64,000 bases of DNA from Apostichopus japonicus (Eukaryota; Echinodermata; Holothuroidea; Aspidochirotida; Stichopodidae), in the NCBI RefSeq assembly GCF_037975245.1, contig NC_092577.1, forward strand, positions 4,746,001 through 4,810,000. Direction: 5' to 3'. Under the pieces are notes generated by a model, which was given only the letters and a program-made list of their open reading frames with translations, had not been told where the DNA came from and made no database searches. Shown here piece by piece: positions 1 to 11,969 of the stretch (position 1 is the stretch's first letter; each line of letters starts with the position of its first letter). A program made the translations under genes and the position numbers.

Positions 1-409
1 GCCTCGCCACTGTACAAATGGGCAGTTTAGAGCATCGGTTTTGCAAACTATAGAGCGCGACCCTAAGTGGGTCATGGAAATATATAGGGGGGGGGGGGTG
101 TCACAAGGGCTTTCCAGACATCAAAGAAATGTATGTACAATTTTTGGAGCTTTCCGGGCGGAAATTAATCAGGTGATTTTTTTTTTAACATCAAGTCCAT
201 AGACCAAGCCACCTTTCACACATTACTGAGCATTGAATATCTGAGGGGTATTTGTGGATGGGAAGAGGGGGGGGAGGAGGAGGGGTCTGGTTGGTTGTGG
301 TTCGGTCCTCATTAGCCTTAAAGTTGTGGACCTCTGCTCAAGCAAGAAGATCTTATCGTCCACGTATTTGATGTCATCTTATATTTTACCTCTTTCTCTG
401 TCCTTACAG
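1..409 (+). other. 3' part of the last SERINC intron
   Basis: This sequence precedes the SERINC terminal exon. It ends in a pyrimidine-rich tract and a consensus acceptor, TCCTTACAG, at 401-409. It contains short poly-G runs and no other coding signal. An open frame from 254 crosses into the exon in the wrong frame and is not coding. Confidence 0.8.
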
Positions 410-551
410 CCCGAACCTGGAAGACAAAGAATCCCTACTCGCTGGTGTAGGAGCTATGTGGGTCAAGATCATATCCAGTTGGGTCTGTTTGGGTCTCTTC
501 GTCTGGACCCTGTTGGCCCCCCTGATTCTAAAAGAAAGAGATTTCTCTTAG
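410..551 (+). CDS. SERINC: SERINC (serine incorporator), last coding exon
   Basis: This is the C-terminal exon of a serine incorporator, a multi-pass membrane protein; family members act as lipid scramblases and are linked to serine-derived lipid metabolism. The exon starts after the acceptor at 408-409. Base 410 completes a split codon, and 46 residues follow to TAG at 549-551. The peptide contains MWVKIISSWVCLGLFVWTL and ends in LKERDFS, which matches the last transmembrane helix and the conserved RDF(S/D) tail of SERINC proteins. The rest of the gene lies left of the window. The SERINC number (1-5) cannot be told from this exon. The longer open frame overlapping it reads a different frame and has no family resemblance. 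Confidence 0.88.
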
Positions 552-645
552 AAGCATCTAGAGGAAACCTGCAACCGTTTCAAATGCAATTTACTTTTTA
601 ATGCTCTAAGTGTATTGGTGAAGGTGTATACTGTAGCTTTAAAGT

Positions 646-651
646 AATAAA
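646..651 (+). terminator. Candidate proximal poly(A) signal of SERINC
   Basis: AATAAA lies 95 bp after the SERINC stop and is followed by a GT- and T-rich tract near 690-715, as expected for a cleavage site with a downstream element. Confidence 0.55.
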
Positions 652-2573
652 CTAACTCGTAATTAACATCCACGTTATTATTCACTTCTTGGGTTGTTTG
701 TTTTTTTTTTCTTTTTAAATTGCTAAATAATAGAGAGAGGGATAGGGAGAGAAATAAGAAAAGTTGCTGAATTTGAGTAATGGCTTATTTAAGCAGTCGA
801 ATAAATTATAGACATTTGAAGCTAAGTGTGGAGGTGGAACAAGTAATGTACTTGTAAGTCACTCTTTGAATCTTGTCATTACTATTCATCATAATACAGC
901 ATCTTTTAGTTTATAATATCTCCATTGGTGTTAGTAAAGGGAGTATGTTGAAATTGTGAATTTATTTGTGAAATATTTGATGTAAGCAAAGACATTTACG
1001 ATGTAAATGTCACCAAGCAGACTTTTCTGCGGACGAGAGTACAAAATGTTTCTGTTGTCCTCTTTTTCGGGGGGAGGGGAGGGGGTGGGGGGAGGGGAGG
1101 GGGGTGTCTGTGCTATAACTGCAAAGTGAGAGTCACCCTTAAATGTTCATTTTATCCTCTTTCAGCTTTGTCTGTTATGCATCATGGTTCTTATTTTGCT
1201 GGCAAGGTCTAATTGAGAACTTTATAATCAAGAAACAATGATATATATCTCACAGTCATTTGAGTCTTAGAAGGTAGCTAGTAATCTAGTATCTTTCAAC
1301 CAGGGAGTTGTTTGTTGCCGAAGGTCACTGCTCCGCAGTTCAACTTACGTAGTCGTTTTTATCAAGAATATTGTAAATGAAGGAAGAAGTTGCGCAAATG
1401 CATTTCGTTTATAAGGGGATTAGATCTTTGCTATTTTTGTACTACAAATAGCCATTAATTTTGTAATTTGCTGTCAAATGGTAAGGAGGTGGAGGAAGGT
1501 GTGGAAGGGTGAATTCTGTGGTGCTTCAGACAATGTAGTCGAACCAATCAACCTTTCCCTCCCCACCCCCCCCCCCACACGGAACCACCCACGCGGAACC
1601 ACCCACGCCCTATTCTCTTCTTCTAAGAACATCACCCAAGTAATGTCAAATATTTCCCAGTAATTAACAGTTTTTCTCAGTCATTATAATATCCAAGAAA
1701 TGGAAAATTAGTTTTGTAAATAAAAGTAGAAATACAATGAAGGTTAACATTAATCAGTAGGCTAAAAGGGGTAATATGCTAGAAAGTGTCAAAAAATGGT
1801 CATCAATGACTGAATGTTTACACAGAAACAGTACATGCCCTACCATCTTTGGAGTATTGTGTCTGTTAACAAAATCTACTTTGACCAGCCTAAAATGATC
1901 TGGGAATTACGGTATTCTGTGGAATTTTTCAGGACCAGAAAATGTCATCTTTAACACAACAATCTCTGCAAATTGGCCAAAATTTGGGCCCAAAAAAGTC
2001 ACATCAACGTTATGATATGGTGCACTTAATAGTGAAGAAAACAGCTGTTTTTGACCACTGTGTAATGAAACACATTATACAGCAGAGGCAAAAAGGATCA
2101 CCTTCAAAGAGAAAAAGTCTTGCCTCAAAAAATTATAGCAAGAACGAATTTATCTGTTCCTGGATGCTGTGAGTCATCAGATCATTTTCAGACATTGATG
2201 AAAGACTGACCTAGACTACTAAAATGATCCAGGCTGCATTAATGCATTCCCAGGGTGGCTTAAAAAAATGCTTTTTAAAGATTTCAGGATGATTGACCAT
2301 TTCTGTGACCTTTTTAGCATATTTTGGGGCAGTATTGATGACTGACAAATGTAAAAAAAAAAAAAAAAAATTTTGTTTGTGACATTATGTTTTATTACTT
2401 TTTTTTTATTACATAAATAGTATATTTGGAGAGCTGAATCATCAAAAGGTGGAGGATAGAGGATATTTGAAAGAGAGATTTTTGGTTGATTTCACTGCTA
2501 ATTAGGTGCATGCATGTTATTGTATTTCATTTGGTTGTATATTGTTGTTGATGTATCTCTCTGATAAATGTCA

Positions 2574-2579
2574 AATAAA
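2574..2579 (+). terminator. Candidate distal poly(A) signal of SERINC
   Basis: AATAAA is followed within 30 bp by a GT-rich stretch (TGTGAACAATGGTGTG). It would give a 3' UTR of about 2 kb. Which of the two signals is used cannot be told from sequence. Confidence 0.45.
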
Positions 2580-2600
2580 ATCTTTCCAAACTTGTGAACA

Positions 2601-3315
2601 ATGGTGTGATCTTTTATTTACTTTGTAATGCCTTTTAAGTATAAATCAGGTTTTTTTTTATTATTGCTCGTCACATAATGGTAAAATGTTTTCCAGTAGA
2701 AAACGAAACACTGCCAAAATATGGATTATGGTCTTTTTTTTACCAGACCACAAGAAAGGTGGAATGAGCTTGTGGTGATTTGTTGAAAGGGTAAGGTCTT
2801 GTGGGGGGGGGGGGGGGGGGGGACTCTACAAATTTTGTTGACCAACATGAAGTGGTCTACTCTATGGACCATCTCTCTTGCCAAGAACTTTTGTAAGCAT
2901 TAGACAGTTGTCAGTGGTCCTACTCAGTCTTGCAATGAGTACAGCTAGTAATGAAATTTTATTTTACAATGGGTCAAAGGTCAGCAAACCAATCAAAACA
3001 CACGGAAAACTATGAAGGAAACATCCAGTACATTTTATCCAGTTCTTAATATTCCAAATTTACTTTCTCAAAAAATAAATAGAAAAAGAAGAATCTGTAA
3101 TTTCCTATGGGAAAGGTTCTCGATATAGGATCTTTACAATGCGTGCATCCGGATAACTTTGAGGCTTCAGAAACACCTCTCACCGAGGCATCCTAACTTA
3201 CAATGTTGGCTTATAGCTGGTACTATTGGCATGTAGGGTACACAACCGACTTCGACATTCTGGTACCCAGGTTTGCATTCAGTACATCATTCCAAATCTT
3301 CAGATTGTCTCACAA
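2601..3315. other. Intergenic DNA, no gene seen
   Basis: AT-rich sequence with one long G-run (about 2802-2821). A small minus-strand open frame at 3287-3511 runs into the adjacent MITE and is not a gene. Confidence 0.5.
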
Positions 3316-3665
3316 AGGGTGTGAAGACTCGTGCAAAAAGAAATGTCTGATGCCGGTAATCTGACCTATTTTCGTATGAGGTGTAACAGAAGTGTAAGAC
3401 ACCACCATCGATCCCGGAAAATACACACACAGCTTGTTTCCGTCGGTACTTAGATACTAGTGTATAGTCGATACATGCAGCTACGGTCAATACCCACAAC
3501 ACAGTGTACATAGCAGCGTGGACATCTCAGGTCTAGATAAAAGACAACAAGGTATCACGATTTATTACTGTCTGCATATTGTAGCGACAAGAAAGAAAAC
3601 TTCACTTGCAAGCAACGGAAAGTTAACTTTTTCAGAGGGCGGTTTGGGGCGAGTCTTCAATGCCT
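3316..3665. mobile_element. TTAA-type MITE, copy 1
   Basis: About 350 bp that is largely the same as 43680-44046. It begins AGGGTGTGAAGACTCG and ends CGAGTCTTCAATGCCT, so the ends are inverted repeats with two or three mismatches. TTAA follows the right end at 3666-3669; the left flank has lost a matching TTAA. The TTAA target and short inverted ends suggest a non-autonomous piggyBac- or Kolobok-like element. The open frames over it in both copies are not conserved as proteins. Confidence 0.7.
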
Positions 3666-3879
3666 TTAAAGCAGTCATTTCAGTTTATGATGGAAATTTC
3701 ACCAAACATCAGTTTCAAAATAATATACTGAACTTCTTAATTAGGAGTAAAGCAGGATATTGTGAATTTCCAAATCAAAGTAAACCAAGGTACATCATGT
3801 CAGCTATGTGGAGTTGGAAACTGCAGTTTGAACAGTTAAAGGAGGGGAGGGATGGCGTTTAAAGGGATGGGGCGGTTTC

Positions 3880-4300
3880 ATAGGAAAGGGGACAATTTGT
3901 TGTCGAAAAGGACAGTTTGTAGTGGAAAGGGACAATATGAAGCAGAGGGACAGTTTGAAGTGGAAGGGGACAATTTGAAGTGGGGGGACAGTCAGAAGTG
4001 GAAGGGGACAATTTGAAGCGGGGGACATTTAGAAGTGGAAGGTGACAAATGGAAGCAGAGGGACCGTTCGAAGTGGAAAGGGGACAATTTGAAGCAGGGA
4101 AATTTTGAAGTAGAACTAAGGGGACAATTTGAAGTGGGGGACAGTGGAAGGAACAATTTGAAGCAGAGGGACAGTTTGAAGTGGAAGGGGACAATTTGAA
4201 GCGGGGGACATGTTGAAGTAGAACTAAGGGGACAATATGAAGTGGGGGACAGTGAAAAGGGCAATTTGAAGCAGGGGACAATTTGAAGTAGGAAGGGGAT
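3880..4300. repeat. Minisatellite of GACAATTTGAAG-type units
   Basis: Tandem variants of a short G/A-rich unit built on GGGGACAATTTGAAGTGG, of about 20-40 bp with length changes. The repeat keeps several minus-strand frames open (3804-4317), giving cysteine/proline-rich pseudo-proteins that are not genes. Confidence 0.85.
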
Positions 4301-4317
4301 ATAAATTCTTTGAACAA

Positions 4318-5406
4318 AGAAGAATCTTGATAAGATACATTACAGCTTTACTTCCGTCAATCATCAAATGTATTTTCTTTTCTACCAGGCAAGCCAATAA
4401 CAAAGTAAGTAAAATTCTTCAAAACACAATCATGAAAACTATCAATTTTAATGTAAGGTAAACACTGTGCCTAATAACTGGCCAACAAAAGGGCCAGATA
4501 AATCTGCCAGGCATTTCAAAACGATGCTCAGAGAGGTGAATTCCTTTCCAGAAACATTGACTCATGTAAAGCTTACTATCAAGCCTTGGATTAATAAACA
4601 TGCGTATGTGACAACGATGTGATTAATAATGGTAGCCTAGGCTTAGTACAATTTATTAAAAAACTTGGTCCAGCAAATTGTTCACATGGGTGTCACAAGG
4701 ATTGCTACTGACCCTGATGAAATGCCCACTGTTGAAATTGTGGATAGTGGATCGTGTTTCAACCTTGAATGGTTAAAGAAATGTTTTCTGCTATTCAGAG
4801 TATTTCAGTGGCAAAATTTTCACTTTTGAAGTTTAGAAACAAGCGTATCCTAGTGAGGAATGCATTACAATTCCAGTTGTTGTTATTAATCGTCACATAT
4901 TTCAAACATTTAGTGAAACAAACGTGCGTGATGTCCAGAATTTCTCCAAGGGTGGGGGGGGGAGGGAGGAATTGTTTGAAAATACATCAACCCTTGATAC
5001 TCGAGTAGGGAGGGATAACTTAACAACTGTAAAATGAATGGAATGCACTTCAGAGTGCAGGCTAATAAATTGACCACAGTTGATGAGTGTTGTTATCATC
5101 AAACTTACAGATCTGAAAATTAATTTCCATTGCTGAAATTTTTTCTGGCAGATGGGAGGGGGCAGGCCCCCAGGATCCACCAATTAATTTCAAGTCTTAC
5201 ATATATATTACTTGCACCGTAGTCAATCAACTGTAGCAATGCACAGCAAATATGGAAGTAAAAAGTGAGTAGGAATGGACAGCAAATTCAAATCTGAGGT
5301 ATCAACTCATCCCCTGGCACGCTGCTCACTCATCAACTGCTTCACTCTGTTCACAGACAGCAGTGGCTCTTCTCTGGTCAGATTTTTGCCAATTCTCAGT
5401 TTGACC
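4318..5406. other. Intergenic DNA between convergent genes, and probable UQCC2 3' UTR
   Basis: The part next to 5406 should be UQCC2 3' UTR (minus strand). A minus-strand AATAAA is at 4652-4657; it is a candidate poly(A) signal that would give a 3' UTR of about 750 nt. No coding exon is recognisable. Confidence 0.45.
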
Positions 5407-8400
5407 TCACCTCTTCAGGTCATCGTCAGACGTGAAGAAGCTCTTGACCTTCTGGAAGATGTTTTTGTCTAAATATTCCATTTCTTGCATGGTAGCTGTA
5501 AGAAAACCGACGTAAACAAACATTGGAAAACCGACTGCAGAGTAATATTATAAAAACTTGAAAGAGCAATTGAAATATTTGGCTTCTGACTGGCGCTCCT
5601 CGACAAAGAAGTTGCTATAATAGGGATCGCCACTGACTGAGGGCCGCATAGCTCTAGTTGGTAGAGCGCTGGGCTCGTAACCCAGAGGTCACTGGTTCCA
5701 ATCACATTCTAACCCAAAATTTCTGTCTTCTTTACAATGAAAAAAAAAAAGAACAAATTTCCTGTGAGATGGAAACAAGCTGATTTTACACACATTGCAC
5801 TGTTTTCTGTTTTTCAGGTTTGAGGACATGTATCATGTATGTATCCATGACAACAACTATGCAAATCATATATAATGAATATTCACTGTCAAAATCATGG
5901 TATGCAGTTACATAACTTAAGGCCTGTCAACTCTCCCTTTTCACCAGGATTCTCCCAGTTTTCAACGTAATCTCACAGTCTCCTGATTGTATAATTTGCT
6001 AATCTCCAGCAAAATGTGATCCTTTTTTGCTTGATTGGCAATCTGAAATTGGCCACATTTTTACATTTTACTTGCATTAGGAACATTGGGAAAATCCATT
6101 TTGTATTGGGGGAATATAATGTTAGAGAATGCTCATGCCATTGTGTTCTGCAGAACTCATGTTGATGTGACAATTCATTTTACGTAACCTAAATATTATT
6201 GCAGAGGTGACGTGCAAAAGCCAATAAAAAAAATCCATGTTATTCATATATTTACATGATTAGGTCTTAGTTGGATTTTGTCCACATTTTTCCTTATTTT
6301 TCCCCAAATCTCCCTATTTTTGGAGAATGGAAAAAACTGTAAATCTCCCTTTGAAAGACAGGTTCAGCAGGTCGGTAACCTTACTGCTGTACAAATGTAT
6401 TGTTATACAATACCAACCTGTAGCCATCACCATGTTACATTCTTCAGCAGTGGAACCAGTGGCTGATGTCTCCTTCACCCTAGGGAACTAAATCAGAGAA
6501 AAGATCAGAATTAAAGCAAATTAGTTATCTTTACAACTGCAGGAGTCACATTGGAGAGGCTCTACAAATTCTCAGAAGAGGTGGGGGGGGGGGGAGAGGG
6601 TGGGGTCTGGAGGCAAGTAACACTAGAAACTGAAATAACTATTGAAGTAGCGGAATGTAAGAAAACACCTGTAAGGGTAAGAATGCCCATGCACAAAATG
6701 TCTCCACTACAGGAAACTTTTTTTTGGACAAAATTCGGAGAGGTACAAAGGCAACCCTGTTTTGTGTTACATGCCACCACCATTAATTTTAGTTTTCTTA
6801 CCTTCTTCCTATTGTGGTCTGTGTTTAAACGTTGCAATGCTTCATATTGTCTATCACAGTCTTTCTCGTTGATCTGAATAACACAAAAAAGAAAGCAGTA
6901 ATAATGGATTATGTCACATTTGTCGCTGGTTGGTTTATTTTGGAATGTACCATTCCATAATGGGTTGGCATCGAGTGTAACGATGGTGAAAGTTCGACAA
7001 AGGTCAGGGATTAATAATAATATAACTAATAGTAATTTTCCACTTTCAAATAGGTTTGTGATGTGAAGTGTCGTTGTCAAAATATTTTGAAATCGACAAA
7101 ACAACGACTGTTTAGATTGTACACAAATACAACACACCCCTACGTAATAGTCCAATATTCCAACCGGCGATGAATGGGACATGATGTGAAATAACAAGGG
7201 GTGATGAAAATCTGTTAAAAGTTTTAATGAAACAAGATAAGAGGCAGAGTTCTGCACCAAGGTTCTCAGTTCTGTGTATGGTCAAGGTAGCAGGCACTTG
7301 TGCAATGAATAGGTCAGTATGTCTACTTTAGTCTTGCTTGGCTCATTTGTGTAGTTATCTTGACATTATGACGTGGTCCAAGATGAAAACACTTAAGACT
7401 GTTTAAGACGATCCAGAACTAAACACTTTGTCATCTAAATGATACAACAACAGTTCAAGTTCTACATCCAGTGATCAATTTTCTTCCTCCCCCACCACCT
7501 CCCACACAGAGCCTAAGGCAACAAACCTGTCCACAAAAACTTTGGGTGGAATTTCAGTATGATGCACCTTTTATATGTCATCAGAAATGCCATAATCTGA
7601 GCATTGCAGTCCATGTGTCATGGCTTTGAAAATTGAGTCGATTGAGTATTCACTGCCGAAGCAGCTTATCTCTTCGGCCAAATGAATGCGGCTTTATTTA
7701 CATGATCACTCTTTCGATTAGTCGAAGCAGACTTCGGCCTTCAATAGTCAATACTTTAGTAAAACTTCAAAATCTGCTTTATTGCCTCCAATTATAGCAC
7801 GCTATAGCTAGGAAAGTTTGTGATTACGTAATCCACCTGCCACGGTCGTAAATCTACCTCGGGCTCTAAAATTAGCCTGCTTAGCTTCTAAACACCATTA
7901 GCCTCTTCTTGTAAACAGTGTGTGGAAATATGTTCATATCTACAGTGTAGTTAATCATACAGCGTTCACACAAAGACCCTCATACTTGTAAGAAAAATAT
8001 GTGGCAGACGTTGCAGACTAATTGCTATAAAGAGATCATTTTACGACCAAGGCCAGTCGAATATGTTATCTCAAGAAACTTTTTCATGATAGCGTGCTAT
8101 CGTCGGGGTCTATACAGCAGACCTTTAAGTTGATATCAAATATTGCAGATGATGTGCTATAGATTGCTGGTATTACGAATGCTTCTTGGCTTGCTTTGAT
8201 ATAAATACTGCCTGGCAAACGTTGGAACCGTCTAAAATTGACATTTGTGTACCATACTCACATAAATTAAAATACAGTTCTTGACGCATGGGTCCTAGCT
8301 TAGGCTACATCATAATACCTGTTACCTAACACTACAGTAACGTTTGAAAGTGGCATAGGCCTTGGGCCTATTAAGATTGTAAATTTATTATTTTGATCAA

Positions 8401-8558
8401 ATCATAAAATATCTCCTGACCTTCGTGTTAGGTCCTTCTCGAAACGCTGCAGCTATTGCCTGCCTCAAATGAACCCCGAAATCTCGACCAGCCTTTGTTG
8501 GATCAATCGGCCAATTTTCTGCGAGACGAAGGAATTTTCTGTATCTGGTGGCTGCCAT
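5407..8558 (-). CDS. UQCC2: UQCC2, mitochondrial complex III assembly factor (4 exons)
   Basis: Complete gene. Exons in transcript order are 8421-8558, 6802-6873, 6418-6487 and 5407-5495, totalling 369 nt or 122 residues (human UQCC2 is about 126). Every junction is GT..AG and in frame: donors GTCAGG, GTAAGA and GTTGGT; acceptors TTATTCAG, TGATTTAG and CTTACAG. Exon 1 gives [10 protein letters not shown]...AFREGPNTK, exon 3 [11 protein letters not shown]...EECNMVMAT and exon 4 [20 protein letters not shown], each lining up with the conserved UQCC2 blocks. The family is a small mitochondrial protein that, with UQCC1, stabilises newly made cytochrome b during complex III assembly. The ATG at 8558 matches the family start. 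No ATG lies between it and a large transposon whose end is 28 bp upstream, so the native promoter has been displaced. Confidence 0.92.
5641..5760 (+). repeat. tRNA-like retrosequence (SINE head or tRNA pseudogene)
   Basis: A tRNA-like 5' half has an A-box-like TAGCTCTAGTTGG, a good anticodon stem (CTGGG/CCCAG) and a loop that would place CGT (Thr) in the anticodon. The B box is mutated (GGTTCCAATC), the T stem and acceptor do not pair, and an A-run follows at about 5738-5748. This is a retroposed or decayed copy, not a working tRNA gene. It lies just outside UQCC2 exon 4, in intron 3. Confidence 0.6.
7300..8396. other. UQCC2 intron 1, 5' half, no gene seen
   Basis: Intronic DNA of the minus-strand gene. 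It contains diffuse inverted TTCGGCC/GGCCGAA-like motifs near 7670-7740 that may be a decayed repeat. No coding or RNA signal is supportable. Confidence 0.45.
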
Positions 8559-8577
8559 TTGCTCTGTCGCCGTGTGT

Positions 8578-8586
8578 ACACAGAAC
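8578..8586. repeat. Left 9-bp target-site duplication
   Basis: ACACAGAAC, identical to 18650-18658. It directly abuts the left end of the 10-kb element and lies 20-28 bp upstream of the UQCC2 start codon. Confidence 0.88.
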
Positions 8587-8627
8587 ACCCACCTGAAGTT
8601 AGCAGGATATTCTGCTAGCAGGATATT
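8587..8627 (+). repeat. Left terminal inverted repeat (41 bp)
   Basis: Perfect reverse complement of 18609-18649. It carries two direct copies of AGCAGGATATT five bases apart, and the first forms a small palindrome, AGCAG...CTGCT. It is a plausible transposase-binding repeat. Confidence 0.88.
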
Positions 8628-8859
8628 CTGTGTACAAAGTCAACGTGGAAATTTGGGAGTTGCAGCGTGTACAAAGTCAATGAGAAAACTTTTGTTGCCA
8701 GGGTGACCAGCGACATGTGACAAATAAACGCTAGATTTGCAAAAATAAAACCACAGAAAACACTAACTTGTGTACTGTTTCAAATAATACGTAGCACTGA
8801 TTCATATGATGGGTGGTCAAGTGATCATTTTTAATAACAAGTTATAACGGTTTATCATG

Positions 8860-11245
8860 AAATTATCATGGCTAATTAGAGTCAAATTGCATAAGCTTAA
8901 CATATTTATGCCGCACCAAACATACTAGAATTTGATAGATACGACCACTGGCTTCGTAGCAGGAAACATTTTGACCCCCTCATTGCCGTCCGTATCCCCA
9001 AAGAGGGCCCTATTCTCTCGATAGTCGTAATATCAGTATAGTACTAAGACTGTCTAATTACAGTCAAATTGCATAAACTGAACATATTTATGCCGGACCA
9101 AAAATACTGGATTTTCATAGATACGACCCCTGGCTTCCTAACAGAATACATTTTGACCCCCTCATTGCCGTCCGTATTCCCATAAAAGGGCCCTATTCTC
9201 TCGATAGTCGTAATATGAGTATTGTACTAAGACTGGCTAATTATAGTCAAATTGCATAGACTGAACATATTTATGCCGGACCAAACATACTGGGTTTCCA
9301 TAGATACGACTCCTGGCTCCCTGACAGGATACATTTTGACACTCCCATTGCCGTCCGTATCCCCAAAGAGGGCCCTATTCTCTCGATAGTCGTTATATCA
9401 GTATTGTACTAAGACTGGCTAATTAGAGTCAAATTGCATAAGCTTACCATATTTATGCCGCACCAAACATACTAGAATTTGATAGATACGACCACTGGCT
9501 TCGTAGCAGGAAACATTTTGACCCCCTCATTGCCGTCCGTATCCCCAAAGAGGGCCCTATTCTCTCGATAGTCGTAATATCAGTATAGTACTAAGACTGT
9601 CTAATTACAGTCAAATTGCATAAACTGAACATATTTATGCCGGACCAAACATACTGGGTTTTGGTAGATACGACCCCTGGCTCCCTGACAGGATACATTT
9701 TGACACTCCCATTGCCGTCCGTATCCCCAAAGAGGGCCCTATTCTCTCGATAGTCGTAATATCAGTATTGTACTAAGACTGGCTAATTATAGTCAAATTG
9801 CATAAACTGAACATATTTATGCCGGACCAAACATACTGGATTTTCATAGATACGACCCCTGGCTCCCTAACAGAATACATTTTGACCCCCTCATTGCCGT
9901 CCGTATTCCCATAAAAGGGCCCTATTCTCTCGATAGTCGTAATATGAGTATTGTACTAAGACTGGCTAATTATAGTCAAATTGCATAGACTGAACATATT
10001 TATGCCGGACCAAACATACTGGGTTTTGGTAGATACGACCCCTGGCTCCCTGACAGGATACATTTTGACACTCCCATTGCCGTCCGTATCCCCAAAGAGG
10101 GCCCTATTCTCTCGATAGTCGTAATATCAGTATAGTACTAAGACTGGCTAATTACAGTAAAATTGTATAACTGTACATATTTATGCCGGACCAAACATAC
10201 TGGGTTTTGGTAGATACGACCCCTGGCTCCCTGACAGGATACATTTTGACACTCCCATTGCCGTCCGTATCCCCAAAGAGGGCCCTATTCTCTCGATAGT
10301 CGTAATATCAGTATTGTACTAAGACTGGCTAATTATAGTCAAATTGCATAAACTGAACATATTTATGCCGGACCAAACATACTGGATTTTCATAGATACG
10401 ACCCCTGGCTCCCTAACAGAATACATTTTGACCCCCTCATTGCCGTCCATATTCCCATAAAAGGGCCCTATTCTCTCGATAGTCGTAATATGAGTATTGT
10501 ACTAAGACTGGCTAATTATAGTCAAATTGCATAGACTGAACATATTTATGCCGGACCAAACATACTGGATTTTCATAGATACTCTCCATGGCCCCGTATC
10601 AGGAATGATTTCGACCCCCTCATTGCCGTCCGTATCCCCAAAGAGGGCCCTATTCTCTCGATAGTCGTAATATCAGTATTGTACTAAGACTGGCTAATTA
10701 CAGTCAAATTGCATAGACTGAACACATTTATGCCGGACCAAACGTACTGGATTTTCATAGATACGACCCCTGGCTCCCTAACAGAATACATTTTGACCCC
10801 CTCATTGCCGTCCGTATCCCCATAAAAGGGCCCTATTTTCTCGATAGTCGTAATATGAGTATTGTACTAAGATTGGCTAATTACAGTCAAATTGCATAGA
10901 TTGAACATATTTATGCCGGACCAAACATACTGGATTTTCATAGATACTCTACATGGCCCCGTATCAGGAATGATTTCGACCCCCTCATTGCCGTCCGTAT
11001 CCCCCAAAAGGGCCCTATTCTTTCGATAGTCGTAATATCAGTAAGTACTAAGACTGGCTAATTACAGTCAAATTGCATTAAATGAACATATCTATGCCGG
11101 ACCAAACATACTGGATTTTCATAGATACTTTCCATGGCCCCGTATCAGGAATTATTTCGACCCCCCGCCCCATTGCCGTCCGTATCCCCAAAGAGGGCCC
11201 TAATCTCTCGATAGTCGTAATTTCAGTATAGTACTAATACTGGTG
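8860..11245 (-). repeat. Left-arm array of a ~183-bp repeat (about 13 units)
   Basis: Units recur every 182-183 bp, tracked by ATTCTCTCGATAGTCG at 9012, 9195, 9377, 9559 and onward. Each unit contains GGGCCCTATTCTCTCG, TTTATGCCGGACCAAA and CATTGCCGTCCGTATCC. The orientation is opposite to the right arm. Several unit subtypes alternate (for example CCATGGCCCCGTATCAGG against CCTGGCTCCCTGACAGG), which suggests block duplication. A single partial unit lies apart at 11525-11580. Confidence 0.95.
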
Positions 11246-11524
11246 TAATGTCCATGATATACAATGTGCTACCCCTTTAAGTAACTGCAGCTAGGCTCAT
11301 TTATAATCTGTGGTCTCGTTGCTGTGGCCTTTTGACCTCTCTCCCTCCAGTAGTCGATACTCTTATCTTTATACTTAAACAATGTATGATTCACCCTGTT
11401 TGTTCCCACTGTATTAAATTCATGTACATATTATTATTAAGAAGTAGAACTGATTTAGAAATAGAACCAACAAGTCGAATACAATATACTGCCAGTGCAT
11501 TATTTTGGAGTAGAGAACTTTACA

Positions 11525-11580
11525 ACTCGCAAATTACGGTCAAATTGCATAACCTTAACATATTTATGCCGGACCAAATA
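11525..11580 (-). repeat. Isolated partial copy of the 183-bp unit
   Basis: This fragment (GTCAAATTGCATAACC, then TTTATGCCGGACCAAA) is in left-arm orientation and about 280 bp inside the array edge. It is probably a remnant of a longer array or an insertion-split unit. Confidence 0.75.
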
Positions 11581-11969
11581 TTTGCACAATGCTGGATCAA
11601 ACTGCTCCAACGTTTAATACAGGGGATTTTGAAATGCAGCGTTTGGTCAAGACAAATTGGTGAAAACGCGGAATACCATGTCCCCACCACTGAAAAAGTT
11701 GATGGGGACGCGTCCCGCTGTCCCCACCAGGATCTGCGCCCATGTATATAACACCCGTGCATATATTAGCACCCAACAAAGATTGGCTAATTGTTAAAGT
11801 CTGCATGCAGGTGCATCGCTGGAACATTTTCTATGGGTGTAGGGTATCATTTTGCCGACTGAACTTGAGTTATGTGCCGACAATCCGACAATGCGCGAAT
11901 CGCCAACAGAGCGCGAAGCGCGACGTCGACAACGTGGGTGCAGGATTCGGTTCTATCACCACTGGTGGA

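Larger units (their letters stand above)
552..2600 (+). other. SERINC 3' UTR and downstream sequence
   Basis: This non-coding stretch follows the SERINC stop codon. It has two candidate poly(A) signals (646-651 and 2574-2579), G-rich runs near 1070-1110, a C-rich run near 1560-1575 and an A-run near 2354. The small open frames at 1478-1663 and 1942-2172 have no recognisable content. I see no gene here. Confidence 0.5.

Noticed and set aside
254-601. 115-codon frame over the SERINC exon
   Set aside because: The SERINC peptide is read in another frame from 411. This frame has no recognisable content.
3804-4317. Minus-strand cysteine/proline-rich frames up to 152 codons
   Set aside because: They coincide exactly with a GACAATTTGAAG-type minisatellite. 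Three overlapping frames give equivalent low-complexity peptides.
5641-5715. Functional tRNA-Thr (CGT) gene
   Set aside because: The B box is mutated (GGTTCC), and the T stem and acceptor stem do not pair. It looks like a retroposed fragment.
6562-7260. 232-codon minus-strand frame
   Set aside because: Only 6802-6873 is real (UQCC2 exon 2). The rest is intron and G-run antisense with no family resemblance; the flanking splice sites define the exon.
11332-11827. Overlapping frames on both strands in the transposon
   Set aside because: They overlap a partial satellite unit and low-identity sequence. No transposase or other family motif.
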